Shown: positions 10,211 to 22,253, numbered from the stretch's first letter. The stretch: 64,000 nucleotides of DNA from Ectopseudomonas composti (GCF_900115475.1 NZ_FOWP01000002.1:62001-126000); one strand, 5' to 3'. Program-made: numbers and translations. The notes: generated by a model not told the origin, from the letters alone.

Positions 10211-11095
10211 TTACTCCTGTTCCTTGGAGGTTTCCCTCGGACGACTGCGATACCAAACCACCGTAGCGCCATTATCGGCTTGGCTTTGCTTACGAATTTC
10301 AAACTGCTGCGACTCATGGATGACATGACGCCAGCTTCCGCAGCCATAACGCTTGGGCGTCTGCTCGGGGTAGGTCTTGGCTATCCAGTGAATGGCTTCA
10401 AAAAGGGGTGTCCACCCTGCCTGAGCCAGCTTGGTTTCCGCTTCGCGTAAGCAGGTAGTTATTCCACTGCTGGGCCAGTGTACGGTGCCATCCCCCCAGA
10501 TGCCGTTTACAACAGCATCCTCATATTCTTTGCTTTGAATGAACGAGGCCATCAGCTGGCGGGCCTTATCCATGGATTTAGCCCAATCGCGCAGCGTCAG
10601 GTAATGGCCGTCGATGGTTTCGTAGCTTTCATCGAGATAAGACTCAGCGGCGGCACAGCCATCAACGCTCCAAAGGTCGAAGCGCGGAAGAAAGTGGTGT
10701 ACCAACTCATTTCGCAGGTCGACCAGCTCCTTGAGCGCAGCCTTGGTTTCGGCGTAGTGCTCCTCAGATAATTCCATCTGACAGCGGAAGCTGATCCATA
10801 TCTGATCACTAGGCTCAGCCTGCTCTGGCTCATCAGCTAAATCCGGCAGTTTCAGATAGCTCTCGGTCAGCATCCCCACCAAGGTGCCCAGAGTCTTCTT
10901 ATGGGCACAGGCAACCTTCTCATCACGAATCGCCTGTAGTCGTTCTGGAGGGCCACTCAACTCGCTATGAGCCACCATGGCCTTGAGCAGCCGCTCGTAC
11001 TGCTGCAACTGCAACATGCAGCGCCCGAGCTTACGCTGCACGGTGCGCTGAAGGTCAGGCACAAGATCCAAGGGCAGTGGGATGATTTCGTCCAT
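10211..11095 (-). CDS. OST-HTH/LOTUS-type domain protein within the hsd operon
   Basis: A 294-residue protein between hsdS and hsdR (10-base and 3-base gaps), so part of the operon. The N-terminal two thirds are helical, with a segment of MQLQQYERLLKAM type and no recognised catalytic motif. The C-terminus (about 220-288) reads LFEAIHWIAKTYPEQTPKRY, then GCGSWRHVIHE and FEIRK, which matches the OST-HTH/LOTUS pattern of a short helix bundle with a YG..s...ll motif followed by a beta-wing. LOTUS domains bind RNA, in particular G-rich or G-quadruplex RNA; whether this one regulates the R-M genes or recognises phage RNA is unknown. The assignment is by eye. Confidence 0.65.
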   Translation of the reverse strand: MDEIIPLPLDLVPDLQRTVQRKLGRCMLQLQQYERLLKAMVAHSELSGPPERLQAIRDEKVACAHKKTLGTLVGMLTESYLKLPDLADEPEQAEPSDQIWISFRCQMELSEEHYAETKAALKELVDLRNELVHHFLPRFDLWSVDGCAAAESYLDESYETIDGHYLTLRDWAKSMDKARQLMASFIQSKEYEDAVVNGIWGDGTVHWPSSGITTCLREAETKLAQAGWTPLFEAIHWIAKTYPEQTPKRYGCGSWRHVIHESQQFEIRKQSQADNGATVVWYRSRPRETSKEQE

Positions 11096-11105
11096 GAAGA
11101 AAGCC

Positions 11106-12407
11106 TCAGGCTACGCAGGTAGGGCTATCGAGCTTGACCCGCCATTCGCCGGTTAGCAGCTTTTGCATCAGGCCGCGTTTGAGGGTCTGGTAATAGGCTT
11201 TCTTTCTTTCAAGCGCGTCAAGTTTGGCAAAAATTGACTGACAAGCCGAAGTGATCTTCATCCGCTCAGCTTCCGGAGGCATCGGCACATATACCCCTCT
11301 TAGTGATTTTAAATTAATTACCTGTTGAGCAGAACCGATCATCCCACCTAACAAGCAAGCCTTACCGGCTGGTGATGAAAGATAGCAATGTATGAATTCT
11401 GATATCGCGCGACTGCCCGTCCTGATCATCCCTGCCTGACGTGCAATGTTTGCTCCAGCTAGTCCATCCGGAACCACCGCAGTCTCACCAGGATTGCCAA
11501 CAAGCGATACCAGCAGTTCACCTCCACACAGAGTCGTTCTTTTGAACTGATTGGATATTTCGACAGAGACAGTACGAAGTTTACTTGAAATTTTCCCACC
11601 CTTTATATCTCCCCCCCGTATCAGAGGGACACCGACTTCAAGATTCTCGCCAGGCTGGACTACCCCATAGGTAATATTCTCAACACTTAGCTCTTCAAGT
11701 GCCTTCAAATTCCAAAGAATTGGAATTTTCCCAATAAGACTTTCCTTAAATTCAACATGTGGCACCCATCGACCTACTGCGTCTTGTATCCCCACGCCCC
11801 GGCAAAAAAGTGTTTGCATGAGACCCCGCTTAAGGCCCTGCGTGGCTTCTATCTTGCGGGCAATCACGTCCAGCTTGTCATCCACCGCGGTGAGGATGGC
11901 GGCGATTTTTTGTTGTTCAGAGAGTGGAGGTAGAGGCAGTTGATAATGCGATAACTGATCGAAATAGATTCTCACCCGAACACTACCATCACCAGTAGCG
12001 CCAACGTAGCTTTGCCACAAGCCTGAATGCCGTATATGGTCAAGGTAATTCGGTAATAAACGCTTAGGATCAGTTTGAAAAACAACATAGTCAGGACTAA
12101 CCATTACACTATGGTCAGTAGTATTTCGAGCAATAGATCCGATATTCAAACGCATCGGGTTATATGCAAATGCATTTGGTGCAACCACTTTGCAGCGTTC
12201 AGTCGACTCACCTTTCACGCGCTCCCTCATCGGAACAAGACCACGAGACTTAAGTACCCCGCAAAGTAGCTTGTCATCCAGTTGACCGTTATTTCGTGAC
12301 CGGCACTCCCTGGTAACTTCGGCTAGCGAAACGACCTGCCAAGAGGAATAGTTATCCTTAGAAGCGAAAGCTTGCTGCTGATGGCCAGGCCTCCCCCCCA
12401 ACTTCAT
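11106..12407 (-). CDS. hsdS: Type I restriction enzyme, S (DNA specificity) subunit
   Basis: A 433-residue HsdS with two target-recognition halves. Each half ends in a near-identical helical spacer: GLKRGLMQTLFCRG after the first TRD (about residue 205) and LKRGLMQKLLTGEW at the C-terminus, which is the internal repeat expected of the family. The TRD coding parts (about 11,290-11,800 and 11,950-12,360) are much more A+T-rich than the conserved parts, typical of recombined specificity modules. The start ATG overlaps the hsdM stop by 4 bases (ATGA), so the two are translationally coupled. Confidence 0.93.
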   Translation of the reverse strand: MKLGGRPGHQQQAFASKDNYSSWQVVSLAEVTRECRSRNNGQLDDKLLCGVLKSRGLVPMRERVKGESTERCKVVAPNAFAYNPMRLNIGSIARNTTDHSVMVSPDYVVFQTDPKRLLPNYLDHIRHSGLWQSYVGATGDGSVRVRIYFDQLSHYQLPLPPLSEQQKIAAILTAVDDKLDVIARKIEATQGLKRGLMQTLFCRGVGIQDAVGRWVPHVEFKESLIGKIPILWNLKALEELSVENITYGVVQPGENLEVGVPLIRGGDIKGGKISSKLRTVSVEISNQFKRTTLCGGELLVSLVGNPGETAVVPDGLAGANIARQAGMIRTGSRAISEFIHCYLSSPAGKACLLGGMIGSAQQVINLKSLRGVYVPMPPEAERMKITSACQSIFAKLDALERKKAYYQTLKRGLMQKLLTGEWRVKLDSPTCVA

Positions 12408-14014
12408 ACCTCAACCTCCAACAGCCCCAGCTCAGCCAGATAGCCATTCAGCCGCGCATCAACCTTCACCTCCTCCTCAGAGAGTGCCGCCAGTTGCTTC
12501 AAAGTGGTGGCCACGTCCACGATCTCTTCGGTCTCGCCATTGTCGATATAGCGAGAAATATTGAGATTACTGTCGTTGCTGCGGACTTCCTCCAGCGTCA
12601 CGACCCGGCAATAGTTTTCGACCTCAGCCTGCTGCTCAAACGCCGCCTTGTGGGTGCTCACAATGCGCGTGATGTCCTCAGTGCGCAGACTGTTTTGCGC
12701 CTTCCCTTCGAGGTAGTCGCGGCTACCATCGATGATGATGACTTTGCCCTTCAATCCAGCGGGTTTCTGCTTGTTCAGGATCAAAACGCAAGCCGGGATA
12801 CCGGTGTTGTAGAACAGGGCAGACGGGAGACCGATGATGGCCTCAACCAGATCGCCCGGCTGATTGCCGGTGGCCGCATCTGTACCGAACAACAGCCCCT
12901 CGCGAATCTTACCTTCCTCACCGCTGCGGAATAGCACACCATGGGGCAGGATAACTCCCATGCGGCCATCAGCCTTGAGGCTGGCCAACATATGCTGAGC
13001 GAAGGCGAGGTCTGCATAGCCCCGTGGCGGAATACCATAGATTAGCCGGCCATACGGATCGCTGACCTGCTTGTAGTTGGGGGCCTTGGGCTTCTTGCCA
13101 CTGTCTTGTTCGTTCTCGTTGCTTAGTTCCAGCGGAGTCCACCAGGACTTTGCTGAGAAAGGCGGATTAGCGATTACCCGGTCAAAGGTCTTGAGGTAGT
13201 CGCCTTCTAAGTGCTTGGGCTCGACCAGCGTATCGCCGCGTTCAATCTCCGCATGCATGTTGTGCAGGTACAGGTTGAGCTTGGCGATGGCCCACGTGCC
13301 CAGGTTCTTCTCCTGCCCGTAAAGCAGCACGTTGGGTTTACCCATCAACGTGCCATTGGGCAAAGCGGCTATATGATGAGCGCTCTCCACCAGCATGCCG
13401 CCGCTGCCACAGGTGGGGTCATACACGCTATGACCGGGTTGCGGATCAATCAGCTCAACTACCAATTGCACCACGGCCTTGGGCGTATAGAACTCACCGC
13501 CTTTCTTACCGGCATCATCGGCAAATTGCTTGATCAGGTACTCGTAGGCATCCCCCAGCATGTCGGCCTTGTACAGGTCGTCATTGCCCAGCTTGTACTG
13601 ATTAAAGTGGCGCAGAAGACGCTGCAAGGTGGCATCCGCCAGCACCCGCTTATCGCCATACTGCGTAGCGGTCAGTACGTATTGCAGCTCAGGGTTGTTG
13701 GCCTCGATGGTTGCAAACGCCTTGTCTAGGGCCTCACCGATATTCTCGGTGCGCGAGATCAGATCGAACCAGCGGGCACTGATAGGGAACTTGCCCCATT
13801 TGTCCTCGATCTCGTCCTGAGCATCGCCAAAGCTCAGGCCTTCGTCCTTCATCAGCTTGGCAATGCGCTCTTCGAACACATCGTTGTAACGTTTGAGGAA
13901 GAGCAGGCCGAAGATGTAGTTCTTGAAGTCGGAGGAGTCGATGGAACCACGCAGAATGTTGGCGGATTCCCAGAGCCAGGACTCCAGCGTTTCGAGTGAC
14001 AGCTTGTCAGCCAT
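12404..14014 (-). CDS. hsdM: Type I restriction enzyme, M (N6-adenine methyltransferase) subunit
   Basis: A 536-residue HsdM. It shows the N-terminal helical domain (LESWLWESANILRGSIDSSD), SAM-binding motif I DPTCGSGGM (about residue 200) and catalytic motif IV NPPF (about residue 283), the signature of amino-methyltransferases. I chose the ATG at 14,014 because family members begin near MADKLS; the frame continues upstream to 14,110 without a plausible start. It is the first gene of the operon hsdM-hsdS-OST-HTH-hsdR-ygjP-like, and its promoter must lie in 14,015-14,180. Confidence 0.93.
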   Translation of the reverse strand: MADKLSLETLESWLWESANILRGSIDSSDFKNYIFGLLFLKRYNDVFEERIAKLMKDEGLSFGDAQDEIEDKWGKFPISARWFDLISRTENIGEALDKAFATIEANNPELQYVLTATQYGDKRVLADATLQRLLRHFNQYKLGNDDLYKADMLGDAYEYLIKQFADDAGKKGGEFYTPKAVVQLVVELIDPQPGHSVYDPTCGSGGMLVESAHHIAALPNGTLMGKPNVLLYGQEKNLGTWAIAKLNLYLHNMHAEIERGDTLVEPKHLEGDYLKTFDRVIANPPFSAKSWWTPLELSNENEQDSGKKPKAPNYKQVSDPYGRLIYGIPPRGYADLAFAQHMLASLKADGRMGVILPHGVLFRSGEEGKIREGLLFGTDAATGNQPGDLVEAIIGLPSALFYNTGIPACVLILNKQKPAGLKGKVIIIDGSRDYLEGKAQNSLRTEDITRIVSTHKAAFEQQAEVENYCRVVTLEEVRSNDSNLNISRYIDNGETEEIVDVATTLKQLAALSEEEVKVDARLNGYLAELGLLEVEV

Positions 14015-14182
14015 GGGTAAATCAATCCCTATAGAAACCACTGCGCCTGGGACCTGGTGATTGCAGCCAAGACGCCTAGGCACATCAGAAAAAGTGGGGG
14101 GATTGTACAAGTCGTCGTCATCTGTAGCCCGAGTTTTTATCTCGTTCCATCGCCTCTAAATGGTTGCCTAGATAACAAAAAA

Positions 14183-14206
14183 GGCTGCCCTAAGGCAGCC
14201 CTTTTT
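14183..14206 (-). terminator. Rho-independent terminator of nrdB, at the edge of the defence island
   Basis: GGCTGCC (14,183-14,189), loop CTAA, GGCAGCC (14,194-14,200), with A-rich sequence on the left and T-rich on the right, so it can act on both strands. On the minus strand it lies 70 bases after nrdB. The run of T on that strand is at about 14,177-14,182. Confidence 0.85.
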
Positions 14207-14271
14207 GGTGCATCCGTTTCACGCTTAGTGAGAAGGTTTCACGGATTAGCGGTTCTGAGCGGTGGCTAGGA

Positions 14272-15522
14272 TTAATCCCAGCTCAACGCCCCACCAGTCT
14301 GATACTCGATCACGCGGGTCTCGAAGAAGTTCTTCTCCTTCTTCAGGTCCATGATCTCGCTCATCCACGGGAAGGGGTTGGTGGTGCCCGGGTACTCTTC
14401 CTTCAGGCCGATCTGGGTCAGGCGGCGGTTGGCGATGAATTTGAGGTAGTCCTCCATCATCGCCGCGTTCATGCCCAGTACGCCGCGCGGCATGGTGTCA
14501 CGCGCGTATTCGATCTCCAGCTGGGTGCCCTGCAGGATCATCTGGGTCGCTTCGTCCTTCATCTGGGCGTCCCACAGGTGCGGGTTCTCGATCTTGATCT
14601 GGTTGATCACGTCGATGCCGAAGTTCAGGTGCATGGACTCGTCACGCAGGATGTACTGGAACTGCTCGGCGGTGCCGGTCATCTTGTTGCGGCGGCCCAT
14701 GGAGAGGATCTGGGTGAAGCCGCAGTAGAAGAAGATGCCTTCCAGTACGCAGTAGTAGGCGATCAGGTTGCGCAGGAACTGGCGGTCGGTTTCCGGGGTG
14801 CCGGTTTCGAACTTGGGATCGGAGATCGAGCGGGTGTACTTGAGGCCCCAGGAGGCCTTCTTCGCGACGCTCGGGATCTCGTGGTACATGTTGAAGATCT
14901 CGCCTTCATCCATGCCCAGGGATTCGATGCAGTACTGGTAGGCGTGGGTGTGGATCGCTTCCTCGAAGGCCTGGCGCAGGATGTACTGGCGGCACTCGGG
15001 GTTGGTGATCAGGCGGTACACGGCCAGTACCAGGTTGTTGGCGACCAGGCTGTCGGCGGTGGAGAAGAAGCCGAGGTTGCGCATGACGATGCGGCGCTCG
15101 TCTTCGCTGAGACCGTCTGTGGATTTCCACAGCGCGATGTCGGCGTTCATGTTCACTTCCTGCGGCATCCAGTGGTTGGCGCAACCATCCAGATACTTCT
15201 GCCAGGCCCAGTCGTACTTGAAGGGTACGAGCTGGTTGAGGTCGGCGCGGGCGTTGATCATCTGCTTGTCGCCGACCTGTACGCGTGCGGAGGCGCCTTC
15301 GAGGTCGTCCAGGCCTTCCTGGATGTCGAGGTCGTTCAGGGCTTTCTTGGCGCGGGCCACGGCATCGGAGTCGTTGGCGTCGACAGCGCGGGCCTGCTCG
15401 ACCGAGCCGGCAGCTTCGCTGTCGAGCTTGTCGAAGTTGGTGCCGGCGCTTTGTGCGTTGGCATTGCTTGCGGCGGCTGCTTCTGCGCCGTCTTCCTTGT
15501 CGAATTCATCCCAGCTCAGCAT
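14272..15522 (-). CDS. nrdB: Class Ia ribonucleotide reductase, beta (radical) subunit
   Basis: A 416-residue NrdB, which holds the di-iron centre and tyrosyl radical needed by NrdA to reduce ribonucleoside diphosphates. Two iron-ligand motifs are plain: EEAIHTHAY in the middle and DESMHLNF later. The N-terminus carries an Ala/Asp-rich extension (about 75 residues) that is normal in Pseudomonas NrdB. It lies 450 bases after nrdA on the same strand, with repeat hairpins between them, so its level may be set partly by those hairpins or by its own promoter. Confidence 0.97.
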   Translation of the reverse strand: MLSWDEFDKEDGAEAAAASNANAQSAGTNFDKLDSEAAGSVEQARAVDANDSDAVARAKKALNDLDIQEGLDDLEGASARVQVGDKQMINARADLNQLVPFKYDWAWQKYLDGCANHWMPQEVNMNADIALWKSTDGLSEDERRIVMRNLGFFSTADSLVANNLVLAVYRLITNPECRQYILRQAFEEAIHTHAYQYCIESLGMDEGEIFNMYHEIPSVAKKASWGLKYTRSISDPKFETGTPETDRQFLRNLIAYYCVLEGIFFYCGFTQILSMGRRNKMTGTAEQFQYILRDESMHLNFGIDVINQIKIENPHLWDAQMKDEATQMILQGTQLEIEYARDTMPRGVLGMNAAMMEDYLKFIANRRLTQIGLKEEYPGTTNPFPWMSEIMDLKKEKNFFETRVIEYQTGGALSWD

Positions 15523-15972
15523 GGCTTGGCTCCTGCGTGAGGGCCGGCGAATAAACCGGCCTGTATGGATATACAGATAATTTGAATTATGTTCCGTTGC
15601 GTGATGCGCGCAAGGGTAAACGGGTACCGCTGGTCAGCAGGCGGTGGATTGCTGGCTGACCGTTGCCCCTGGACCCGGAGGAGGAGGGGCGGGAATTTGG
15701 TGGGGGAGGAGGGCTCTGTAGGAGCGGATTTATCCGCGAGCTTCGCGGCTGAAGCCGCTCTTACAAAAAGCCTTCCCTCTCCCTAGCCCTCTCCCGCAAG
15801 CGGGAGAGGGGATTTACCGCTGATTTGCTTTAGAGCTTCACAAACCTTCGAGCGTGTAGCTGAGCGAGTGAGCGCTAGGCGCCTGATAGGTCGGAGCCCC
15901 TGAGCGTACTTCAGTACGTGATGGGGGCCGGCCTACCGGGCAACGACGCGGGCGCCGCTCAGATGCGCGCGC
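15523..15972. repeat. nrdA-nrdB spacer with three hairpin repeats
   Basis: No gene is seen in these 450 bases. They hold a REP-like hairpin pair at 15,718-15,764 (GGAGCGGATTTATCCGC and GCGGCTGAAGCCGCTC), a perfect 9-bp hairpin CTCTCCCGC-AA-GCGGGAGAG at 15,789-15,808 of a type common in proteobacterial spacers, and CGTACT-TC-AGTACG-like symmetry near 15,905-15,918. They probably shape mRNA ends between nrdA and nrdB. Confidence 0.7.
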
Positions 15973-18882
<2,910 letters not shown>

Positions 18883-19081
18883 GGATATCTCCGTGTTCTG
18901 TAATTTTTGGTTGGACGTCACGATTAGAAACCGTGCCCTGTCCGCCGTTCATTCCATTAACAACTGAGCCGCACGCGGCAGCGGGGCCGGGTACGGGGTG
19001 TCGCAAGAGCGGGCAGGTTAGACACGACTTCAAGTGCCGTCCTGGCGCATAAGTCACAGCGGGGCATTACCACACCCCGCC

Positions 19082-19096
19082 TACTACATATAGTGG
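19082..19096. promoter_or_regulatory. NrdR box-like site (imperfect)
   Basis: TACTACATATAGTGG resembles the NrdR consensus acaCwAtATaTwGtgt with one weak half. It lies 200 bases upstream of the nrdA start. Confidence 0.5.
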
Positions 19097-19358
19097 TCGA
19101 CTGGCGGATAAGACCGCTGTCTGACCGGCTCACGCGCAGCGTCGAGCGTTGCTGCGTGGCTGTAACCCAGGCCAGGCCTGGGTTAGGGCAAAACGGTTAG
19201 CCGGAACATCTGGAAAACCCTGTGAAAAGGGCTTGCGCGATTCGTTCTTTTTGTGTCCGGTTTTTTGCGGTAACCCAATATCTGGTGGGTACTGCGCGAT
19301 GGGGATACAAGATAGTGCGCTGTTTGAGGCATTGCAAGGCGCTAGAAAAAGAACTGCC

Positions 19359-19367
19359 TGTGGATAA
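19359..19367 (-). promoter_or_regulatory. DnaA box
   Basis: TGTGGATAA is the complement of the consensus DnaA box TTATCCACA. DnaA is a known regulator of nrdAB in E. coli, so a site in the nrdA leader fits. Confidence 0.6.
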
Positions 19368-19499
19368 GCTGTGAGTGCCTTGTGGGTGTTGGCAGCGTAG
19401 CCCGCGTGTTCTCTGGCTCTGGCTACCAATGACCGTTCGTCGCCCCTGGGAGAAGGATTTCAGCGAGTTGGTGAAGCTGTTCGGCGGCGCACAGACTAC

Positions 19500-19513
19500 C
19501 ACTATATATAGTG
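19500..19513. promoter_or_regulatory. NrdR box (perfect palindrome)
   Basis: CACTATATATAGTG is a full match to the NrdR consensus core. The TATATA inside it could be the -10 of a minus-strand promoter, a common NrdR arrangement, and would give nrdA a leader of about 600 bases. It also lies 130 bases upstream of the divergent response regulator. Confidence 0.7.
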
Positions 19514-19644
19514 CTCTTGGCATGTGCTGTGCTTAACCCGGCGCCAGGTCTGGGCGCTGGTTTGCCGCTCGCGCCGAGACGCGCTCAGCCCCTAGAATGG
19601 CCGCTGTGTTGGTGGCGCTTGCCGGTATGCGAAGGGGAGAGGGT

Positions 19645-20400
19645 GTGGAACAAGAAGCGTGGCAGATTCTGATCGTCGAGGATGACCAGCGCCTGGCGCA
19701 GTTGACCCGCGAGTATCTGGAGGGCAACGGCTTGCGCGTAGCCATCGAGGCCGACGGCGCCCGCGCGGCGGCGCGGATTCTCACCGAGCAGCCGGACCTG
19801 GTGATTCTCGACCTGATGCTGCCGGGTGAAGACGGCCTGAGCATCTGTCGCAAGGTGCGCAGCGGTTACAAGGGGCCGATCCTGATGCTGACCGCGCGTA
19901 CCGACGACATGGATCAGGTGTTGGGCCTGGAGATGGGCGCCGATGACTATGTGTGCAAGCCGGTGCGCCCGCGCGTACTGCTGGCACGTATTCGTGCGCT
20001 GCTGCGCCGTCGTGAGGGCGGCGAAAGCGAGCGTGACGAAGGTCAGCCACGGCGCCTGCAGTTCGGCGCGCTGGCCATCGACAGTGCCATGCGCGAGGCC
20101 TGGCTGGGTGAGCAGGGCATCGAGCTGACCAGCGCCGAGTTCGACTTGTTGTGGCTGTTGGCGGTCAACGCCGGGCGTATCCTGTCGCGCGAGGAAATCT
20201 TCAATTCGCTGCGTGGCATCGAATATGACGGCCAGGACCGTTCCATCGATGTGCGCATCTCGCGCATTCGTCCGAAGATCGGTGATGACCCGATGCATCC
20301 ACGGATGATCAAGACGGTGCGCAGCAAGGGTTATCTGTTCGTCGCCGAGGCCGCCGAGGCGCTGCCGTTCGGTGATGCGCCACCGATCCTGCGCGAGTGA
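19645..20400 (+). CDS. rstA: OmpR-family response regulator (RstA-like)
   Basis: A 251-residue regulator with a receiver domain (phospho-acceptor Asp in VILDLMLPGED, switch region LTARTD, conserved Lys in CKPVRP) and a C-terminal winged helix (ELTSAEFDLLWLLAVNAGR, then RTVRSKGYLF-type wing). I chose the GTG at 19,645, giving VEQEAWQILIVEDD, because it fits family length and has GGGGAG just upstream; ATG codons at 19,597 and 19,627 are in frame but lack a good ribosome site. It precedes its kinase by 10 bases. The position next to nrdA matches P. aeruginosa PA1157. The inducing signal is unknown. Confidence 0.9.
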   Translation: MEQEAWQILIVEDDQRLAQLTREYLEGNGLRVAIEADGARAAARILTEQPDLVILDLMLPGEDGLSICRKVRSGYKGPILMLTARTDDMDQVLGLEMGADDYVCKPVRPRVLLARIRALLRRREGGESERDEGQPRRLQFGALAIDSAMREAWLGEQGIELTSAEFDLLWLLAVNAGRILSREEIFNSLRGIEYDGQDRSIDVRISRIRPKIGDDPMHPRMIKTVRSKGYLFVAEAAEALPFGDAPPILRE

Positions 20401-20410
20401 TCGGGCGGCC

Positions 20411-22018
20411 ATGAACTCGATCTTCCTGCGCATCTATGGCGGCATGCTCGCCGCATTGGTGCTGGTGGCGCTGCTGGGCGTCGGCACTCTGCACCTGGTC
20501 AACGAGGTGCGCGGCGACCAATACCGTGAAGGCCTGGCGCGCGGCACCTTTCGCCTGATGGCAGACAACCTGCTGCCGATGAGCGAGGTGGAGCGCAAAC
20601 GGGCCCTGGTGGTGTGGTCGCGCCTGCTCGGTATTCCACTGGAGCTGCAGGCCCTGGGCGACGTGGCGCTGGAAAGCAGCGAGCGCAACCGGTTGCAGCG
20701 CGGCCACGTGCTGGTGCAGCAGACTGGCCCGCACTCGGCCAAGGTCTACGGCCTGCTCGACGGTACGCAGCCGCTGCTGCTGACCGGCGAGATCCAGCAG
20801 ATCAGCGAGCAGTTGGCGCGGGCCACCAACTATCTGTTGATCGACGAGCTGATCCGCTACCCGGTGGCAGAGCAGCCACAGCGCCTGGCCGAGCTGAAGG
20901 CGGCCAAGCAGTTCGGCTTCAACCTGCAGCTGGTACGCCTGGAGGACACCACCCTGGACCTTGACCAGCGCCGGCGCATCGACGAGGGCGATACGGTGAT
21001 GGCGCTGGGCAAGGGCGGCGACTCCATTTATGTGTTCTCCGGCATCGTCGATACGCCCTGGGTCCTGGAAATCGGCCCGCTGTACCAGATGAACCCCTAT
21101 CCACCGCAATTGCTGGTGCTGATCGGCGCGCTGGGCCTGAGCCTGATCGGCCTGATCGTCTACCTGCTGGTGCGCTCGCTGGAGCAGCGCCTGCGCGTAC
21201 TCGAAGGTGCTGCCACGCATATCGCCAGTGGCCGCCTGGATGCGCGGGTGCCGACGCGTGGCGCGGATTCGGTAGGGCGCCTGGCCAGCAGTTTCAACGC
21301 CATGGCCGAGCACTTGCAGACATCCCTGAGCACGCAGCGCGAGCTGGTGCGAGCGGTGTCTCACGAGCTGCGCACGCCAGTGGCGCGACTGCGTTTCGGC
21401 CTGGAGATGATCGCCGACGCGCCGAGCGAAAGTGCTCGGCGCAAATACATGGACGGCATGGACAGCGATATCCAGGACCTCGACAAACTGGTCGACGAGA
21501 TGCTGACCTACGCGCGCCTGGAGCAGGGCTCGCCGGCGCTGAATTTCCAGCAGGTGGAGCTCAAGGCGCTGATCGATCAGGTGATCGACGAGCTGGCGCC
21601 GCTGAGCAACAAGGTGCGTGTGGAGTGTGGTGCGGTGCTCAGCGTGCAGGCCGACGGCGCCTGTTGGGTCGAGGCCGAGCCGCGCTACTTGCACCGGGCG
21701 CTGCAGAACCTGGTGAGCAATGCCATGCGCTACGCCGAAGGCAAGGTGCTGATCAGTTGTCAGGTTGGCTACAAGCGTTGCCGCATCGATGTCGAGGACG
21801 ATGGGCCGGGCGTGCCGGAAGAAGCCTGGGAGCGCCTGTTCAGCCCCTTCCTGCGCCTCGACGACAGCCGCACGCGGGCTTCTGGCGGGCATGGCCTGGG
21901 CCTGTCCATCGTGCGCCGGATCATCTACTGGCACGGCGGCCGGGCGCAGATCAGCCGCAGCGACAGCCTTGGCGGCGCGCGTTTCAGCCTGGTGTGGCCG
22001 CGACAGCAGGGGGAGTAG
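20411..22018 (+). CDS. rstB: Sensor histidine kinase (RstB-like)
   Basis: A 535-residue inner-membrane kinase. TM1 is near residues 8-30, a periplasmic sensor of about 200 residues follows, TM2 (LLVLIGALGLSLIGLIVYLL) is near 235-255, then HAMP. The H box is VSHELRTPVARLR; N box NLVSNAMRYA, G1 DDGPGVP and G2 GHGLGLSIV are intact. The ATG at 20,411 gives MNSIFLRIYGGML, the usual N-terminus. It forms a two-gene operon with the response regulator. Confidence 0.92.
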   Translation: MNSIFLRIYGGMLAALVLVALLGVGTLHLVNEVRGDQYREGLARGTFRLMADNLLPMSEVERKRALVVWSRLLGIPLELQALGDVALESSERNRLQRGHVLVQQTGPHSAKVYGLLDGTQPLLLTGEIQQISEQLARATNYLLIDELIRYPVAEQPQRLAELKAAKQFGFNLQLVRLEDTTLDLDQRRRIDEGDTVMALGKGGDSIYVFSGIVDTPWVLEIGPLYQMNPYPPQLLVLIGALGLSLIGLIVYLLVRSLEQRLRVLEGAATHIASGRLDARVPTRGADSVGRLASSFNAMAEHLQTSLSTQRELVRAVSHELRTPVARLRFGLEMIADAPSESARRKYMDGMDSDIQDLDKLVDEMLTYARLEQGSPALNFQQVELKALIDQVIDELAPLSNKVRVECGAVLSVQADGACWVEAEPRYLHRALQNLVSNAMRYAEGKVLISCQVGYKRCRIDVEDDGPGVPEEAWERLFSPFLRLDDSRTRASGGHGLGLSIVRRIIYWHGGRAQISRSDSLGGARFSLVWPRQQGE

Positions 22019-22076
22019 GGCGCGATTGTGTGCTGGACCTGGTGCGCTGTGCGCACCGATTTTTTGCCTGCGCTGT

Positions 22077-22253
22077 AGCCCGGATGCAATCCGGGGCGAT
22101 TGAGCGCGGCCAAAAGCATCGCGGCTGAAGCCGCTCCTACAGACGCTCACAGGTCCCGTGGGAGCGGCTTCAGCCGCGATAGCTCTATCCAGCCCGCATG
22201 AAATCCGGGCTACGCCGTGACCGCCGCCGGCTTCGTAGGGTGCGCCGCGCGCA
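22077..22253. repeat. Cluster of intergenic palindromic repeats
   Basis: The 270-base gap after rstB holds a GTAGCCCGGATGCAATCCGG repeat (from 22,077), a perfect 20-bp inverted repeat with arms 22,118-22,137 and 22,161-22,180 (core GCGGCTGAAGCCGC), and a GTAGGGTGCGCCGCGCGCA unit at 22,235-22,253. It sits between convergent genes and probably ends both transcripts. Confidence 0.8.

Larger units (their letters stand above)
18883..19644. promoter_or_regulatory. Long nrdA leader / divergent regulatory region
   Basis: About 760 bases between nrdA and the divergent response regulator. No credible gene is seen. It holds two NrdR-type boxes, a consensus DnaA box, a hairpin GCGGGG...CCCCGC at 19,058-19,079, and a perfect palindrome at 19,163-19,185 (arms TAACCCAGGCC and GGCCTGGGTTA around a single A). 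This is the likely control region for nrdA (minus strand), with a promoter for the two-component pair at the right end. Confidence 0.7.

Noticed and set aside
1..14271. Defence island as an integrated phage or integrative element with att sites
   Set aside because: No integrase, phage structural gene, tRNA or flanking direct repeat is visible; the left end is outside the window, so this cannot be settled.
15789..15808. CTCTCCCGC/GCGGGAGAG hairpin as the nrdA terminator
   Set aside because: No T run on the minus strand; it is a common dispersed repeat.
19130..19429. 99-codon minus-strand frame in the nrdA leader
   Set aside because: No ribosome site or homology recognised; it covers regulatory palindromes.
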